Shown here in pieces: positions 57,201-64,000 of a DNA stretch of 64,000 nucleotides. Below the pieces are notes generated by a model, which was not told the origin of the DNA, did not search any database, and saw only the letters and a program-made list of their open reading frames with translations. This stretch comes from Myxococcus stipitatus (lineage in GTDB: Bacteria; Myxococcota; Myxococcia; Myxococcales; Myxococcaceae): the NCBI RefSeq assembly GCF_021412625.1, contig NZ_JAKCFI010000002.1:186001-250000 (forward strand), in the 5' to 3' direction. The stretch's first letter is position 1; every line of letters begins with the position of its first letter. The translations under genes were made by a program, and so were the position numbers.

Positions 57201-57731
57201 CTGGTCGCCTACGTGGCGCCGCGCGAGGGCCAGACGGTGGACGCGGTGTCGCTGCGCGACGCGACGGCGCGGCGGCTGCCGGAGCACATGGTGCCGTCGC
57301 TGGTGGTGGAGCTGCCGTCGCTCCCGCTGACGCCCAACGGCAAGGTGGACCGCAAGGCGTTGCCGGCGCCCACGGCGACCCGCGCCTCCAAGGCGGCCTA
57401 CGTGGCGCCGCAGGGCCAGCTGGAGCAGCAGCTCGCCGCGGTGTGGCGCGAGGTGCTCAAGGTGGAGCAGGTGGGCGTGCACGACAACTTCTTCGACCTG
57501 GGCGGGCACTCGCTGCTCATGGTCCAGGTGCACGCGAGGTTGAAGGTGGCGTTGGGACAGGAGCTGTCGCTGCTCAAGCTGCTCGAGCACCCCACCATCA
57601 GCGCCCTGGCGCGACACCTGCGACAGGAGCCCGCGGCGGGCGCGGCGCCCGTCGAGGCCGCGCAGGACCGCGCGAAGCGTCAGCTCGAGAGCCTCAAGCG
57701 TCAGCAGCAGCGCGCAAGGAAGCAGGGGTAG
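51243..57731 (+). CDS. FAAL-ACP-C-A(monooxygenase)-PCP starter protein
   Basis: About 2162 residues; start uncertain (GTG 51243 chosen, GTGs at 51111 and 51306 also in frame). Order: fatty acyl-AMP ligase (YTSGSTGTPKGVMV near 187, FHDMGLIGKVLQPLY, SGGPNFAYDLC); ACP LGLDSLM near 652; C domain HHIVTDGWS near 850; A domain from near 1180 with YTSGSTGKPKG near 1327. After A4 (SFDISVLELLW) a ~350-residue luciferase-like monooxygenase is inserted (about 1414-1760: FSLFYFADDAEA, WTPERHFHAFGG, SVASGWHANDF); the A domain resumes to NMYGPTE near 1834. PCP LGGHSLL near 2086, basic coiled C terminus. Hand-read code DILQMGMIWK, close to the Gly code DILQLGLIWK. It should load a fatty acid, couple Gly and oxidise it, as in MtaG/MelG-type proteins. 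Confidence 0.9.
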   Translation: MTRPWLAEVEEERVFPEGLNLVDVLRSRAERQGTELLYRFLETGDVDGGTEEWSYARLDTRARALGALLREQGAAGERALLLYPPGLEFVAGFMGCLYAGVVAVPCYPPDPTRLERTLPRLRAIARDCGAKYVLTTSFIVEMSELFRPQAPELGELSWLASDAVPDARAADWRRPELAPGSLAFLQYTSGSTGTPKGVMVSHANILHNEVLISRGFNLDPARSSGMGWLPMFHDMGLIGKVLQPLYLGFPCTLMSPIAFLQRPLRWLEAVSHFKATCSGGPNFAYDLCARKATEEDRARLDLSSWKVAFNGAEPVRRETLDRFAEVFGPCGFERTAFYPCYGLAEATLIVTGGTQGAPYVHGRFDAQALEQGHARAPSEPEVRARTLVGSGRGASDQRTLVVHPETREPRAVGEVGEVWVSGPSVAQGYWQRPEESAHAFGGRLASGEGPFLRTGDLGFFSEEGELFVTGRLKDLIIVRGRNLYPQDLELAAERAHRAVRAGCCAAFSVEVEGEERLVLVAEVDAREGFEAASVVDAVRRALAEEHAVHAHGVVLIQARSIPKTSSGKIQRRATRAAWLAGELEVVESSVVEGEAAEAPPLEDEAPLRERLAGAPEAERGALVERFVRASLARQLRVDMEALAGDTQLGSLGLDSLMVLDLHGALESSLGVALPAAFLWQQPTVASAAEALLDAWKGRGPESALAAPPLLAGPAGGAPLSSGQARLWFLDRLVPDSPLYHVHFQLHLTGPLDEAALHRSLDALLERHPVLRSAFPEVDGQPRLETRPVVAPTLSRVDLRALSSEARDAELRRLSLAQSREPFRLAEGALVRARLVALSDTEHVLLMTQHHIVTDGWSIGVLARELAALYGAEARGVPSPLPAPGLRYADFARWQGGLGALLDGQRAYWAQRLAGLPRLELPTDFPRPREPGFQGALHRFTLPRPLVEELKALSRREGCTLFVTLAAAWAALLHRYSGQEDFGVGTVVANRERPELRDVVGFFAQTLVLRADVSGQPGFRELLRRTRRTFHDALAHGDLPFEEVVGAARVARGADNPLFQTSLLLEALPSLDMPVPGMTWRPVLPVPDGAVEGTAKFDLQLSLVESAEGLAAALEFRTDLFAPATMVRLAGHLETLLRAVVATPEARVEDLPLLTQGEQRKLLIEWNDLTPPAPEDDASCIHAQLRAQAARTPDAVAVVGDDDMLTYAELDRRSDALAWHLRSLGVGPEVRVGLCVERSARMVVAMVGVLKAGGAYVPLDPDYPRERLAYMLEDSGAAVLLTESHLEGLVSEGRTRTVLLDAEPVAGAVAQDAPPASGTGPGSLAYVIYTSGSTGKPKGVMVPHGGVANFFTAMDARVGPRPQGSWLAVTSISFDISVLELLWTLARGFKVVVQAEGALTKAPARASSARRKPLDFSLFYFADDAEASSGDRYRLLMEGARFADRHGFAAVWTPERHFHAFGGLYPNPSVAGAAIAAITERVAIRAGSVVLPLHHPVRVAEEWSLVDNLSRGRVGISVASGWHANDFVFAPERYERRRELMMEGLETVRRLWRGETLRMPGGAGTQVDVTLRPRPVQAELPVWLTAAGNPDTFISAGKAGCHVLTHLLGQTYDDLEKRLVLYRDAWRAAGHAGDGHVTLMLHTFIGEDVGQVRSVVERPFRNYLKSSADLMRGLGRTLGLDMDSKAFTDADLDRLAGHAFERYFETSGLFGTPRSVRDSVERLKALGVDEVGCLIDFGIASDTVLASLPLLREVKERSDRDGRRAGGARPLPLQLREHAVTHLQCTPSLARALLADPEAVEAMGGLRRMMVGGEALPTPLADSLRAALPEGAALLNMYGPTETTIWSSTHGVGEEVGPVASIGTPFSRTQFYILDAKLRPVPVGVPGELYIGGAGVVRGYLSRPALTAERFVPDPFGAEPGARLYRTGDRARWRDDGTVDFLGRVDHQLKVRGFRIEAGEIEAVLAEQPGVREVVVVAREDSPGDVRLVAYVAPREGQTVDAVSLRDATARRLPEHMVPSLVVELPSLPLTPNGKVDRKALPAPTATRASKAAYVAPQGQLEQQLAAVWREVLKVEQVGVHDNFFDLGGHSLLMVQVHARLKVALGQELSLLKLLEHPTISALARHLRQEPAAGAAPVEAAQDRAKRQLESLKRQQQRARKQG

Positions 57732-57736
57732 ACATC

Positions 57737-60700
57737 ATGGCTCGTCACACCCGGTACGAAGGGGACCCGGGCCTCGCGGTGGCCATCGTCGGGATGGCCG
57801 CGCGGGTGCCTGGAGCCGAGGACGTGGAGGCGTTCTGGCGCATGTTGCGCGAGGGCGTGGAGGGCATCTCCTTCTTCACGGAGGAAGCGATGAAGGCGCT
57901 GGGCGTGGAGCCCGGCTGGCTGGCGCAGCCGCACTTCGTGCGCGCGGCCCCGGTGCTGGAGCGGCCCGGGCGCTTCGACGCGGCCTTCTTCGGCTACGCG
58001 CCGCGCGAGGCGGAGCTGATGGACCCGCAGCACCGCGTCTTCCTGGAGTGCGCGTGGAAGGCGCTGGAGCACGCGGGCTACGCGCCGGGACGGCTCCCGG
58101 GCTCCACGGGCGTCTTCGCGGGCTCCAGCCTGAGCAGCTACCTGCTGTTCAACCTGCTCTCCCGCGCGGAGTTCCAGCAGGCCGAGGACACGTTCCCGGC
58201 CATGGTGGGCAACGACAAGGACTTCCTCGCCACGCGCGTGGCCTACCACTTCAACCTCAAGGGCCCCGCCCTCACCGTGCAGACGGGCTGCTCCACGTCG
58301 CTGGTGGCCACGCACCTGGCCTGTCAGGCGCTGCTGGGTTACCAGTGCGACCTGGCGCTGGCGGGGGGCGTGTCCGTGCACATGCCCCAGCGCTCGGGCT
58401 ACCACCATCAGGAGGGCGGCATCACCTCGCCGGACGGGCACTGCCGCGCGTTCGACGCGAAGGGGCAGGGCACGTTGTTCGGCAGCGGCGCGGGCGTGGT
58501 GGTGCTCAAGCGGCTGGAGGACGCGCTCGCCGACGGTGACACCATTCACGCCGTCATCCGCGGCTCGGCCATCAACAACGACGGCGCGGTGAAGGTGGGC
58601 TTCACGGCCCCGGGGGTCGAGGGACAGGCGGAGGTCATCACCCGCGCGCAGGCGGTGGCGGAGGTGTCGCCGGAGTCCATCACCTACGTGGAGGCGCACG
58701 GCACGGCGACCCCACTGGGAGACCCCGTGGAGGTGCAGGCGCTCACCCAGGCCTTCCGTGCCGGGACGGAGCGGCGCGGCTACTGTGGACTGGGCTCGGT
58801 GAAGACCAACGTGGGCCACCTGGACGCGGCCGCGGGCGTCGCCGGCCTGCTCAAGACGGTGCTCGCGCTCGAGCACGCCGAGCTGCCCCCGAGCCTCCAC
58901 TTCGAGAAGCCCAACCCCCGCATCGACTTCGACAACAGTCCCTTCTACGTCAATGGCACGCTCCGCCCGTGGCCGGAGGGTGACACGCCCCGTCGCGCGG
59001 GGGTCAGCTCGTTCGGCATCGGCGGCACCAACGCGCACGTCATCCTGGAGGAAGCGCCCGTCATGGAGCCCGGCGGCGCCGCGCGCCCGTGGCAGCTGTT
59101 GACGCTGTCCGCGAAGACGCCCACGGCGCTGGAGGCCCAGACGACCGCGCTGTTGTCGCATCTGCGAGCCCATCCCGAGCAACAGCTCGCCGACGTGGCC
59201 TGGACGCTCCAGACGGGCCGCAAGCCCATGGAGTTCCGCCGGGTGGTGGTGTGCGCGGACCGGGACAGCGCCCTCGCGACGCTGTCGTCGAGAGACCCGC
59301 AGCGCCTCTTCACCCTGGCGCCGGGCAACGCCGCGCCCTCGGCCGTCTTCATGTTCCCCGGTGGCGGCGCGCAGTACCCGGACATGGGGCGCGGGCTCTA
59401 CGCGTCCGAGAAGGTGTTCCGCGAGGCCGTGGACCGGTGCTGTGAGCTGCTGCGGCCCCGGTTGGGCTTCGACCTGCGGCCCGTGATGTACCCGGACGCG
59501 GCGGCCGCGACGGACGCGGTGCAGCGGCTCAAGCGCACCTCGCTGGCGCTGCCGGCCCTCTTCACCGTGGAGTACGCGCTGGCGCAGCTGTGGCAATCCT
59601 GGGGCGTGCGGCCCGAGGCGCTCATCGGCCACAGCCTGGGCGAGTACGCGGCGGCGTGCCTGGCGGGAGTCTTCTCGTTGGAGGACGCGCTGGCGCTGGT
59701 GGTGTTGCGCGGCAAGCTCTTCGAGGAGTTGCCCGGAGGAGGGATGCTCAGCGTCCCGCTGCCGGAGTCGGAGGTGCGTCCGCTGCTGGGGACGACGCTG
59801 TCCATCGCGGCGATGAACGGGCCCGCGCAGTGCGCGGTGGCGGGCTCGGTGGAGGCCGTGGAGGCGCTGGCCGCGGAGTTGACCCGGCGCGAGGTGGAGT
59901 TCCGGCACATCCCCATCGACGTGGCCGCCCACTCGCACCTGGTGGAGCCGCTGCTCGCGCGCTTCCAGGCCTTCGTGGGCACCCTGCGGCGCAATCCTCC
60001 GTCGCTGCCCATCGTCTCCAACGTCTCGGGGACGTGGATGACGCCGGAGGAGGCGGTCGACCCGGCGTACTGGGCGCGGCACCTCCGCCAGACGGTGCGC
60101 TTCGGAGACGGCATCCGCACCCTGGCGGCCCAGCCCGGTCGCATCTATCTGGAGGTCGGCCCGGGCCGCACGCTGGGGACGCTCGCGCGCTTGCAGCTCA
60201 CCGGCCCCAACGCGCCCGCGGTGCTCTCCTCGCTGCGCCATCCCCAGGACCCGGTGGCGGACGACGAGTTCCTCACCACGACGGTGGGGCGCCTCTGGGC
60301 CTCGGGGGGCGAGGTGGATTGGAGCGCGGTCCATGGCGGCGTCCGGCGCCTGCGTGTCCCGCTGCCCACGTATCCGTTCGAGGGGCAGGACTACTGGCTG
60401 GCTCCCGAGGCGCCCTCGTCGCGGCGAAAGGGCGTGGCGCGCAAGAGTCCGGATGTCGCCAGCTGGTTCCATCTCCCCTCGTGGCAGCGCGCGCCGCTTC
60501 CGCTGCCGGGGGCCGGGGAGGAGAAGCCGCTCGGATGGCTCGTCTACCAGGACGCGGAGGGCCTGGGCGCGGCCCTGGCGGAGCGCCTGGAGCGGCGGGG
60601 CCACGGGGTCGTCCGCGTGACGCCGGGCGCGCGCTTCCAGCAGGAGACGGAGCGTCACTTCACCGTGGACCCGCGCGTGCGCGAGGACCATGAGCAGCTC

Positions 60701-62266
60701 CTGCGCGCGCTGAAGGCGAACGCGTTCCAGGTGCGGCGCGTCGTGTATCTGTGGAGCCTGGACGGCGGAGCCGCGACGGACTTCGACGCGGCCCAGGACC
60801 GGGGCTTCTTCGGTGTGCTGCGCGTCGCGCAGGCGCTGTCGGGCGCGGAGCTTCCGGAGCCGGTGTCGATGACGGTCGTGGGCCGCGAGGCGCTGGAGGT
60901 GGAGAGCGCGGACGTGGTGGCGCCCGAACGCGCGACGCTGCCCGCGCTCTGCAAGGTGATTCCGCAGGAGCTGGACACCCTGTCCTGCCGCTACGTGGAC
61001 CTGCGCGCGCCGACGGTGGACGCGCTGGTGCGCGAGGTGACGGCGCAGGTGGCGGACCCGGTGGTGGCGTGGCGTGGACCGCATCGGCACGTGCAGGCCT
61101 ACGAGCCCATGCGCATCGAGGCCGACACCCCGGCGGCCGTGCCGCTCGTCTCGCGCGGCGTGTATCTCATCACGGGCGGCCTGGGCGGCGTGGGCCTGCG
61201 GCTGGCGGAGTTCCTCGCTCGGCGCCACCAGGCACGGCTCGTCCTGGTGGGGCGCTCGGGCGTGGGTGAAGACCAGGACGGGCATCGCCAGCAGGCGGTG
61301 CGGGCGCTGGAGGCTGTGGGCGCGGAGGTGCTGGTGGCTCGCGCCGACGTGGCCGATGAGGCCCAGTTGCGCGCGGTGCTCGCGCAGGCCGAGGCCCGCT
61401 TCGGTGCCCTCCACGGTGTCATCCACGCGGCGGGGCTCGCGGGAGACGCGGCCGTCGCGTTGCTCGGTGGGATGGAGCCGTCGACGTGCGCGCCCGTCTT
61501 CCACGCGAAGGTGCATGGCACGTACGCGCTCGAGCGGGCGCTGGCGGGCCGCTCGCTGGACTTCGTGTTGCTCGTGTCCTCCAACGCGTCGGTGCTCGGC
61601 GGCCTCGGGCTGGGCGCCTATGCGGCGGCCAACGCCTTCCTGGATGCCTTCGCCACGATGCGCTCCAGGCGGCCTGGGCCCCGGTGGTCGAGCGTGACCT
61701 GGGACGGTTGGCCGGCGGAGGCGTCGGGCGCGGGGAAGACCGTCCAGACGAGCATCGACCAGTTCGCGATGTCTCCCGCCGAGGCGGTGGAGGCGTTCCG
61801 CCGCGTGGTGGAGTCCCCGCTCGCGGGGCAGGTGGTGGTGTCCACCGGCAACCTGGACGCGCGCGTGGCGCAGTGGGTGCGCCGCGAGGGCGCGGGCGGG
61901 AAGAAGGAGGGGGGCGGCACGTTGCACGCGCGGCCCACGCTGGGCACCGAGTACGTGGCCCCCACCGACGACGTGGAGCACGCCCTGGTGCGGGTGTGGC
62001 AGGAGCAGCTGGGGCTGGAGCAGCTGGGCATCCACGACAACTTCTTCGACCTGGGAGGCAACTCGCTCCTGTGGCTGAAGATCGTCGGACGGTTGAAGCG
62101 CGAGCTGGGACGCGACGTCCCGCTCACCAGCGTCTTCGAGGCCCCCACCGTCGCCACCCTCGCCAAGAAGCTGGGGACGGCCCCCGCCCAAGCGGAGGCG
62201 CCAGTCTTCGAGACGAGCCAGAGCCGAGGGGCGCAACGCCGCGAGCGGCGCAACCGCCGCGAGTAG
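57737..62266 (+). CDS. Type I PKS module, KS-AT-KR-ACP
   Basis: A 1509-residue single module, 5 bases after the FAAL protein stop; AGGGG lies 8 bases before ATG 57737. KS: Cys in TVQTGCSTSLVA near 184 (Gly in place of the usual Ala before Cys), EAHGTATPLGD and NVGHLDAA. AT: GHSLGEYAAACLAG near 631, specificity motif VAAH. KR near 1146: GGLGGVG, Lys in AKVHGTY, Ser in VSSNASV, Tyr in AYAAAN. ACP LGGNSLLWLKI near 1440. The C terminus (QSRGAQRRERRNRRE) is strongly basic and may dock on the next PKS. No DH or ER is seen. It accepts an acyl-aminoacyl chain from the upstream PCP. Confidence 0.93.
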   Translation: MARHTRYEGDPGLAVAIVGMAARVPGAEDVEAFWRMLREGVEGISFFTEEAMKALGVEPGWLAQPHFVRAAPVLERPGRFDAAFFGYAPREAELMDPQHRVFLECAWKALEHAGYAPGRLPGSTGVFAGSSLSSYLLFNLLSRAEFQQAEDTFPAMVGNDKDFLATRVAYHFNLKGPALTVQTGCSTSLVATHLACQALLGYQCDLALAGGVSVHMPQRSGYHHQEGGITSPDGHCRAFDAKGQGTLFGSGAGVVVLKRLEDALADGDTIHAVIRGSAINNDGAVKVGFTAPGVEGQAEVITRAQAVAEVSPESITYVEAHGTATPLGDPVEVQALTQAFRAGTERRGYCGLGSVKTNVGHLDAAAGVAGLLKTVLALEHAELPPSLHFEKPNPRIDFDNSPFYVNGTLRPWPEGDTPRRAGVSSFGIGGTNAHVILEEAPVMEPGGAARPWQLLTLSAKTPTALEAQTTALLSHLRAHPEQQLADVAWTLQTGRKPMEFRRVVVCADRDSALATLSSRDPQRLFTLAPGNAAPSAVFMFPGGGAQYPDMGRGLYASEKVFREAVDRCCELLRPRLGFDLRPVMYPDAAAATDAVQRLKRTSLALPALFTVEYALAQLWQSWGVRPEALIGHSLGEYAAACLAGVFSLEDALALVVLRGKLFEELPGGGMLSVPLPESEVRPLLGTTLSIAAMNGPAQCAVAGSVEAVEALAAELTRREVEFRHIPIDVAAHSHLVEPLLARFQAFVGTLRRNPPSLPIVSNVSGTWMTPEEAVDPAYWARHLRQTVRFGDGIRTLAAQPGRIYLEVGPGRTLGTLARLQLTGPNAPAVLSSLRHPQDPVADDEFLTTTVGRLWASGGEVDWSAVHGGVRRLRVPLPTYPFEGQDYWLAPEAPSSRRKGVARKSPDVASWFHLPSWQRAPLPLPGAGEEKPLGWLVYQDAEGLGAALAERLERRGHGVVRVTPGARFQQETERHFTVDPRVREDHEQLLRALKANAFQVRRVVYLWSLDGGAATDFDAAQDRGFFGVLRVAQALSGAELPEPVSMTVVGREALEVESADVVAPERATLPALCKVIPQELDTLSCRYVDLRAPTVDALVREVTAQVADPVVAWRGPHRHVQAYEPMRIEADTPAAVPLVSRGVYLITGGLGGVGLRLAEFLARRHQARLVLVGRSGVGEDQDGHRQQAVRALEAVGAEVLVARADVADEAQLRAVLAQAEARFGALHGVIHAAGLAGDAAVALLGGMEPSTCAPVFHAKVHGTYALERALAGRSLDFVLLVSSNASVLGGLGLGAYAAANAFLDAFATMRSRRPGPRWSSVTWDGWPAEASGAGKTVQTSIDQFAMSPAEAVEAFRRVVESPLAGQVVVSTGNLDARVAQWVRREGAGGKKEGGGTLHARPTLGTEYVAPTDDVEHALVRVWQEQLGLEQLGIHDNFFDLGGNSLLWLKIVGRLKRELGRDVPLTSVFEAPTVATLAKKLGTAPAQAEAPVFETSQSRGAQRRERRNRRE

Positions 62267-62311
62267 CCCGTTCGTCCCCATCACCCAGACCCGCCTCCCT
62301 GGAGACACACC

Positions 62312-64000
62312 GTGGACAGCAAGCTCCCGCAGGAGTTCGACAACGCCGACATCGCCATCATCGGCATGGCCGGGCGCTTCCCCGGCGCCTGGAGCGTGGC
62401 GGAGCTGTGGAACAACGTCCGGACGGGCGTCGAGTCCGTCCGCTTCTTCTCGAAGGAGGAGTGTCGCGCGGCGGGCGTGCCCGAGGAGCGACTGGAGGAC
62501 CCGGCCTTCGTGCGGGCCTCGGCCATCCTCCCGGAGCCGGAGTCCTTCGACGCGGCCTTCTTCGACATGCCGCCCCGCGAGGCGGAGCTCACCGACCCAC
62601 AGCACCGTGTCTTCCTGGAGGTGTGCTGGGAGGCGTTGGAGCACGCGGGCTACTCGCCGCGTGACTTCCCCGGCGCCATCTCCGTGTATGGCGGGGCCAC
62701 GCTCAACACGTACCTGCTGATGAACCTGGCGCGAAACCCGCGCGTGCTCGACACCTTCGAGCCGGTGCAGGTGAACATCGGCAACGGGGGCGACTTCCTG
62801 ACCACGCGCGTCTCCTACAAGCTCGACCTGCGCGGCGCGAGCCACACCGTGCAGAGCGCCTGCTCCACGTCCCTGGTCGCGGTGCACCAGGCCTGCCAGA
62901 GCCTCCTCAACGGCGAGTGCGACATGGCGCTGGCGGGAGGCGCGTCCATCAACGTGGGGTTCTTCCACGGCTACCGGCACGCGGAAGGCGGCATGGCCTC
63001 GCCGGACGGGCACTGCCGTCCGTTCGACGCGAAGGCCCAGGGCACGCTGTTCGGCAGCGGCGCGGGCGTGGTGCTGCTCAAGCCGCTGCGCGCCGCGGTG
63101 CGAGACGGCGATGTGGTGCATGCCGTCATCAAGGGGTCGGCCATCAACAACGATGGCGCGCGCAAGGCGGGCTTCACCGCGCCCGGCGTGGAGGGCCAGG
63201 CGCAGGTGGTGGCGGAGGCGCTCTCGGCGGCGGGGCTGGAGGCGGAGGACATCGGCTACGTGGAGGCGCACGGGACGGCGACTCCGCTGGGCGACCCCAT
63301 CGAGGTGCAGGCCCTCACGCGCGCCTACCGCGCCAGCACCCAGCGGCGGCGCTTCTGCGCGCTGGGCTCGGTGAAGGGCAACGTGGGCCACCTGGACGCG
63401 GCGGCGGGCATCACCGGCCTCCTCAAGACGGTGATGGCGCTGAAGCACCGGGAGCTTCCACCCAGCCTCCACTACGAGCGCCCCAACCCGGCCATCGACT
63501 TCGACGGCAGCCCCTTCTACGTCAACGCCACGCTCACGCCCTGGGGCGCGGGCGCGGGGCCTCGGCGCGCGGGCGTGAGCTCCTTCGGCGTGGGCGGCAC
63601 CAATGCCCACGTGGTGCTGGAGGAGGCCCCCGCGTTGCCGGCCAGCGCCGTCGCGCGACGCGCCTGGCAGCTGGTGCCCGTGTCCGCGCGCACGCCCACC
63701 GCCCTCGAGTCCGCCACGAAGCGCCTGGAGGCGGCGCTGCGGGAGCAAGCCGGAGGAAACCTGGCGGACGTGGCGTGGACGCTCCAGGTGGGGCGTCAGC
63801 GCTTCAAGCATCGCCGCTTCGTGCTGGCCCGGAGCGTGGAGGACGCGGCGGAGGCGTTGTCCCAGCCCCAGGGGCTGCGCGTCTTCACGGAGTCGCAGGA
63901 CGCCATCGAAAGGCCCGTGGCCTTCCTCTTCCCCGGACAGGGCTCGCAGCACGTGGACATGGGGCGCGCGCTGTATGAAGCGGAGCCCGTCTTCCGCGCG
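62312..64000 (+). CDS. Type I PKS, KS-AT..., 3' truncated by window end
   Basis: GTG 62312 has GGAG 8 bases upstream and lies 45 bases after the previous stop; the frame is open through base 64000 (563 codons visible). The N terminus (VDSKLPQEFDNADIAIIGMAG) is acidic. The KS is complete: Cys in TVQSACSTSLVAVHQACQ near 183, YVEAHGTATPLGD, GNVGHLDAAAG. The KS-AT linker follows, and the AT starts at FLFPGQGSQHVDMG near 540. Later domains are unknown. This is at least the second PKS of the plus arm. Confidence 0.92.
   Translation, partial: MDSKLPQEFDNADIAIIGMAGRFPGAWSVAELWNNVRTGVESVRFFSKEECRAAGVPEERLEDPAFVRASAILPEPESFDAAFFDMPPREAELTDPQHRVFLEVCWEALEHAGYSPRDFPGAISVYGGATLNTYLLMNLARNPRVLDTFEPVQVNIGNGGDFLTTRVSYKLDLRGASHTVQSACSTSLVAVHQACQSLLNGECDMALAGGASINVGFFHGYRHAEGGMASPDGHCRPFDAKAQGTLFGSGAGVVLLKPLRAAVRDGDVVHAVIKGSAINNDGARKAGFTAPGVEGQAQVVAEALSAAGLEAEDIGYVEAHGTATPLGDPIEVQALTRAYRASTQRRRFCALGSVKGNVGHLDAAAGITGLLKTVMALKHRELPPSLHYERPNPAIDFDGSPFYVNATLTPWGAGAGPRRAGVSSFGVGGTNAHVVLEEAPALPASAVARRAWQLVPVSARTPTALESATKRLEAALREQAGGNLADVAWTLQVGRQRFKHRRFVLARSVEDAAEALSQPQGLRVFTESQDAIERPVAFLFPGQGSQHVDMGRALYEAEPVFRA

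Noticed and set aside
57701-63952. A 2083-codon open frame on the minus strand opposite the PKS genes, and similar long antisense frames elsewhere (e.g. 51189-54635, 23888-26773)
   Set aside because: In very GC-rich DNA the strand opposite a coding frame rarely contains stops. The translated products are low-complexity His/Arg/Gly/Ala-rich with no domain motifs, while the plus strand encodes complete PKS, NRPS and ATPase domains.

Overview
The window is high-GC (about 70% by eye), densely coded DNA with the gene content of a myxobacterium, most likely Myxococcaceae (Myxococcus/Corallococcus/Pyxidicoccus type). Pointers are an AgmX/PglI-type zinc-ribbon/GYF protein, a FYDLN-acid zinc ribbon protein, many lipoproteins, and a large hybrid NRPS/PKS locus. 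The assignment is inference; no rRNA gene is present.

Positions 1-31,000 are mostly chromosomal backbone. In order: a 5'-truncated M1-type metallopeptidase; ftsY; a small lipoprotein; a secreted repeat protein; a four-gene minus-strand group (APC permease, DcaP-like porin, GadC-like antiporter, glutaminase) resembling glutamine-driven acid resistance or amino-acid scavenging; the RNase P RNA gene with RNase HI and a C4 zinc-ribbon coiled-coil protein; a cupredoxin-like lipoprotein; a 52-codon gene followed by a strongly structured segment; a FYDLN zinc ribbon protein; the AgmX/PglI-like protein; a three-gene operon with two tandem ComEC-like metallo-beta-lactamase-fold proteins and a DUF3006 protein; deoC, a DksA-like regulator and a phosphohexo/pentomutase; a beta-barrel protein; a DUF697 GTPase; a P2-type cation ATPase with two small accessory proteins; and an unrecognised zinc-finger protein with a GT-B-like C-terminal half.

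Positions 29,588-64,000 hold a hybrid FAAL/NRPS/PKS gene cluster arranged as two divergent arms around a roughly 500-bp, locally AT-rich intergenic region (50,738-51,242). The plus arm starts the assembly line: FAAL-ACP-C-A(luciferase-like monooxygenase insert)-PCP, then a KS-AT-KR-ACP module, then a further PKS that runs off the window. The minus arm holds a GT1 glycosyltransferase, a KS-AT-KR-ACP module, a four-module NRPS (C-A-PCP x4, TE) and an MFS exporter. Read colinearly, a fatty acid would be loaded, joined to a glycine-like residue that may be alpha-hydroxylated, extended by at least three ketide units, then by four amino acids ending in Gln, released by the thioesterase, possibly glycosylated, and exported. 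I do not recognise this as a described pathway. The most unusual parts are the monooxygenase-in-adenylation-domain in a FAAL starter protein and a recent tandem duplication of two NRPS modules whose differences cluster at the substrate pocket.

About half of the cluster is visible. The plus arm continues beyond base 64,000, so the module count and chemistry are incomplete. Domain boundaries and adenylation codes were read by hand.
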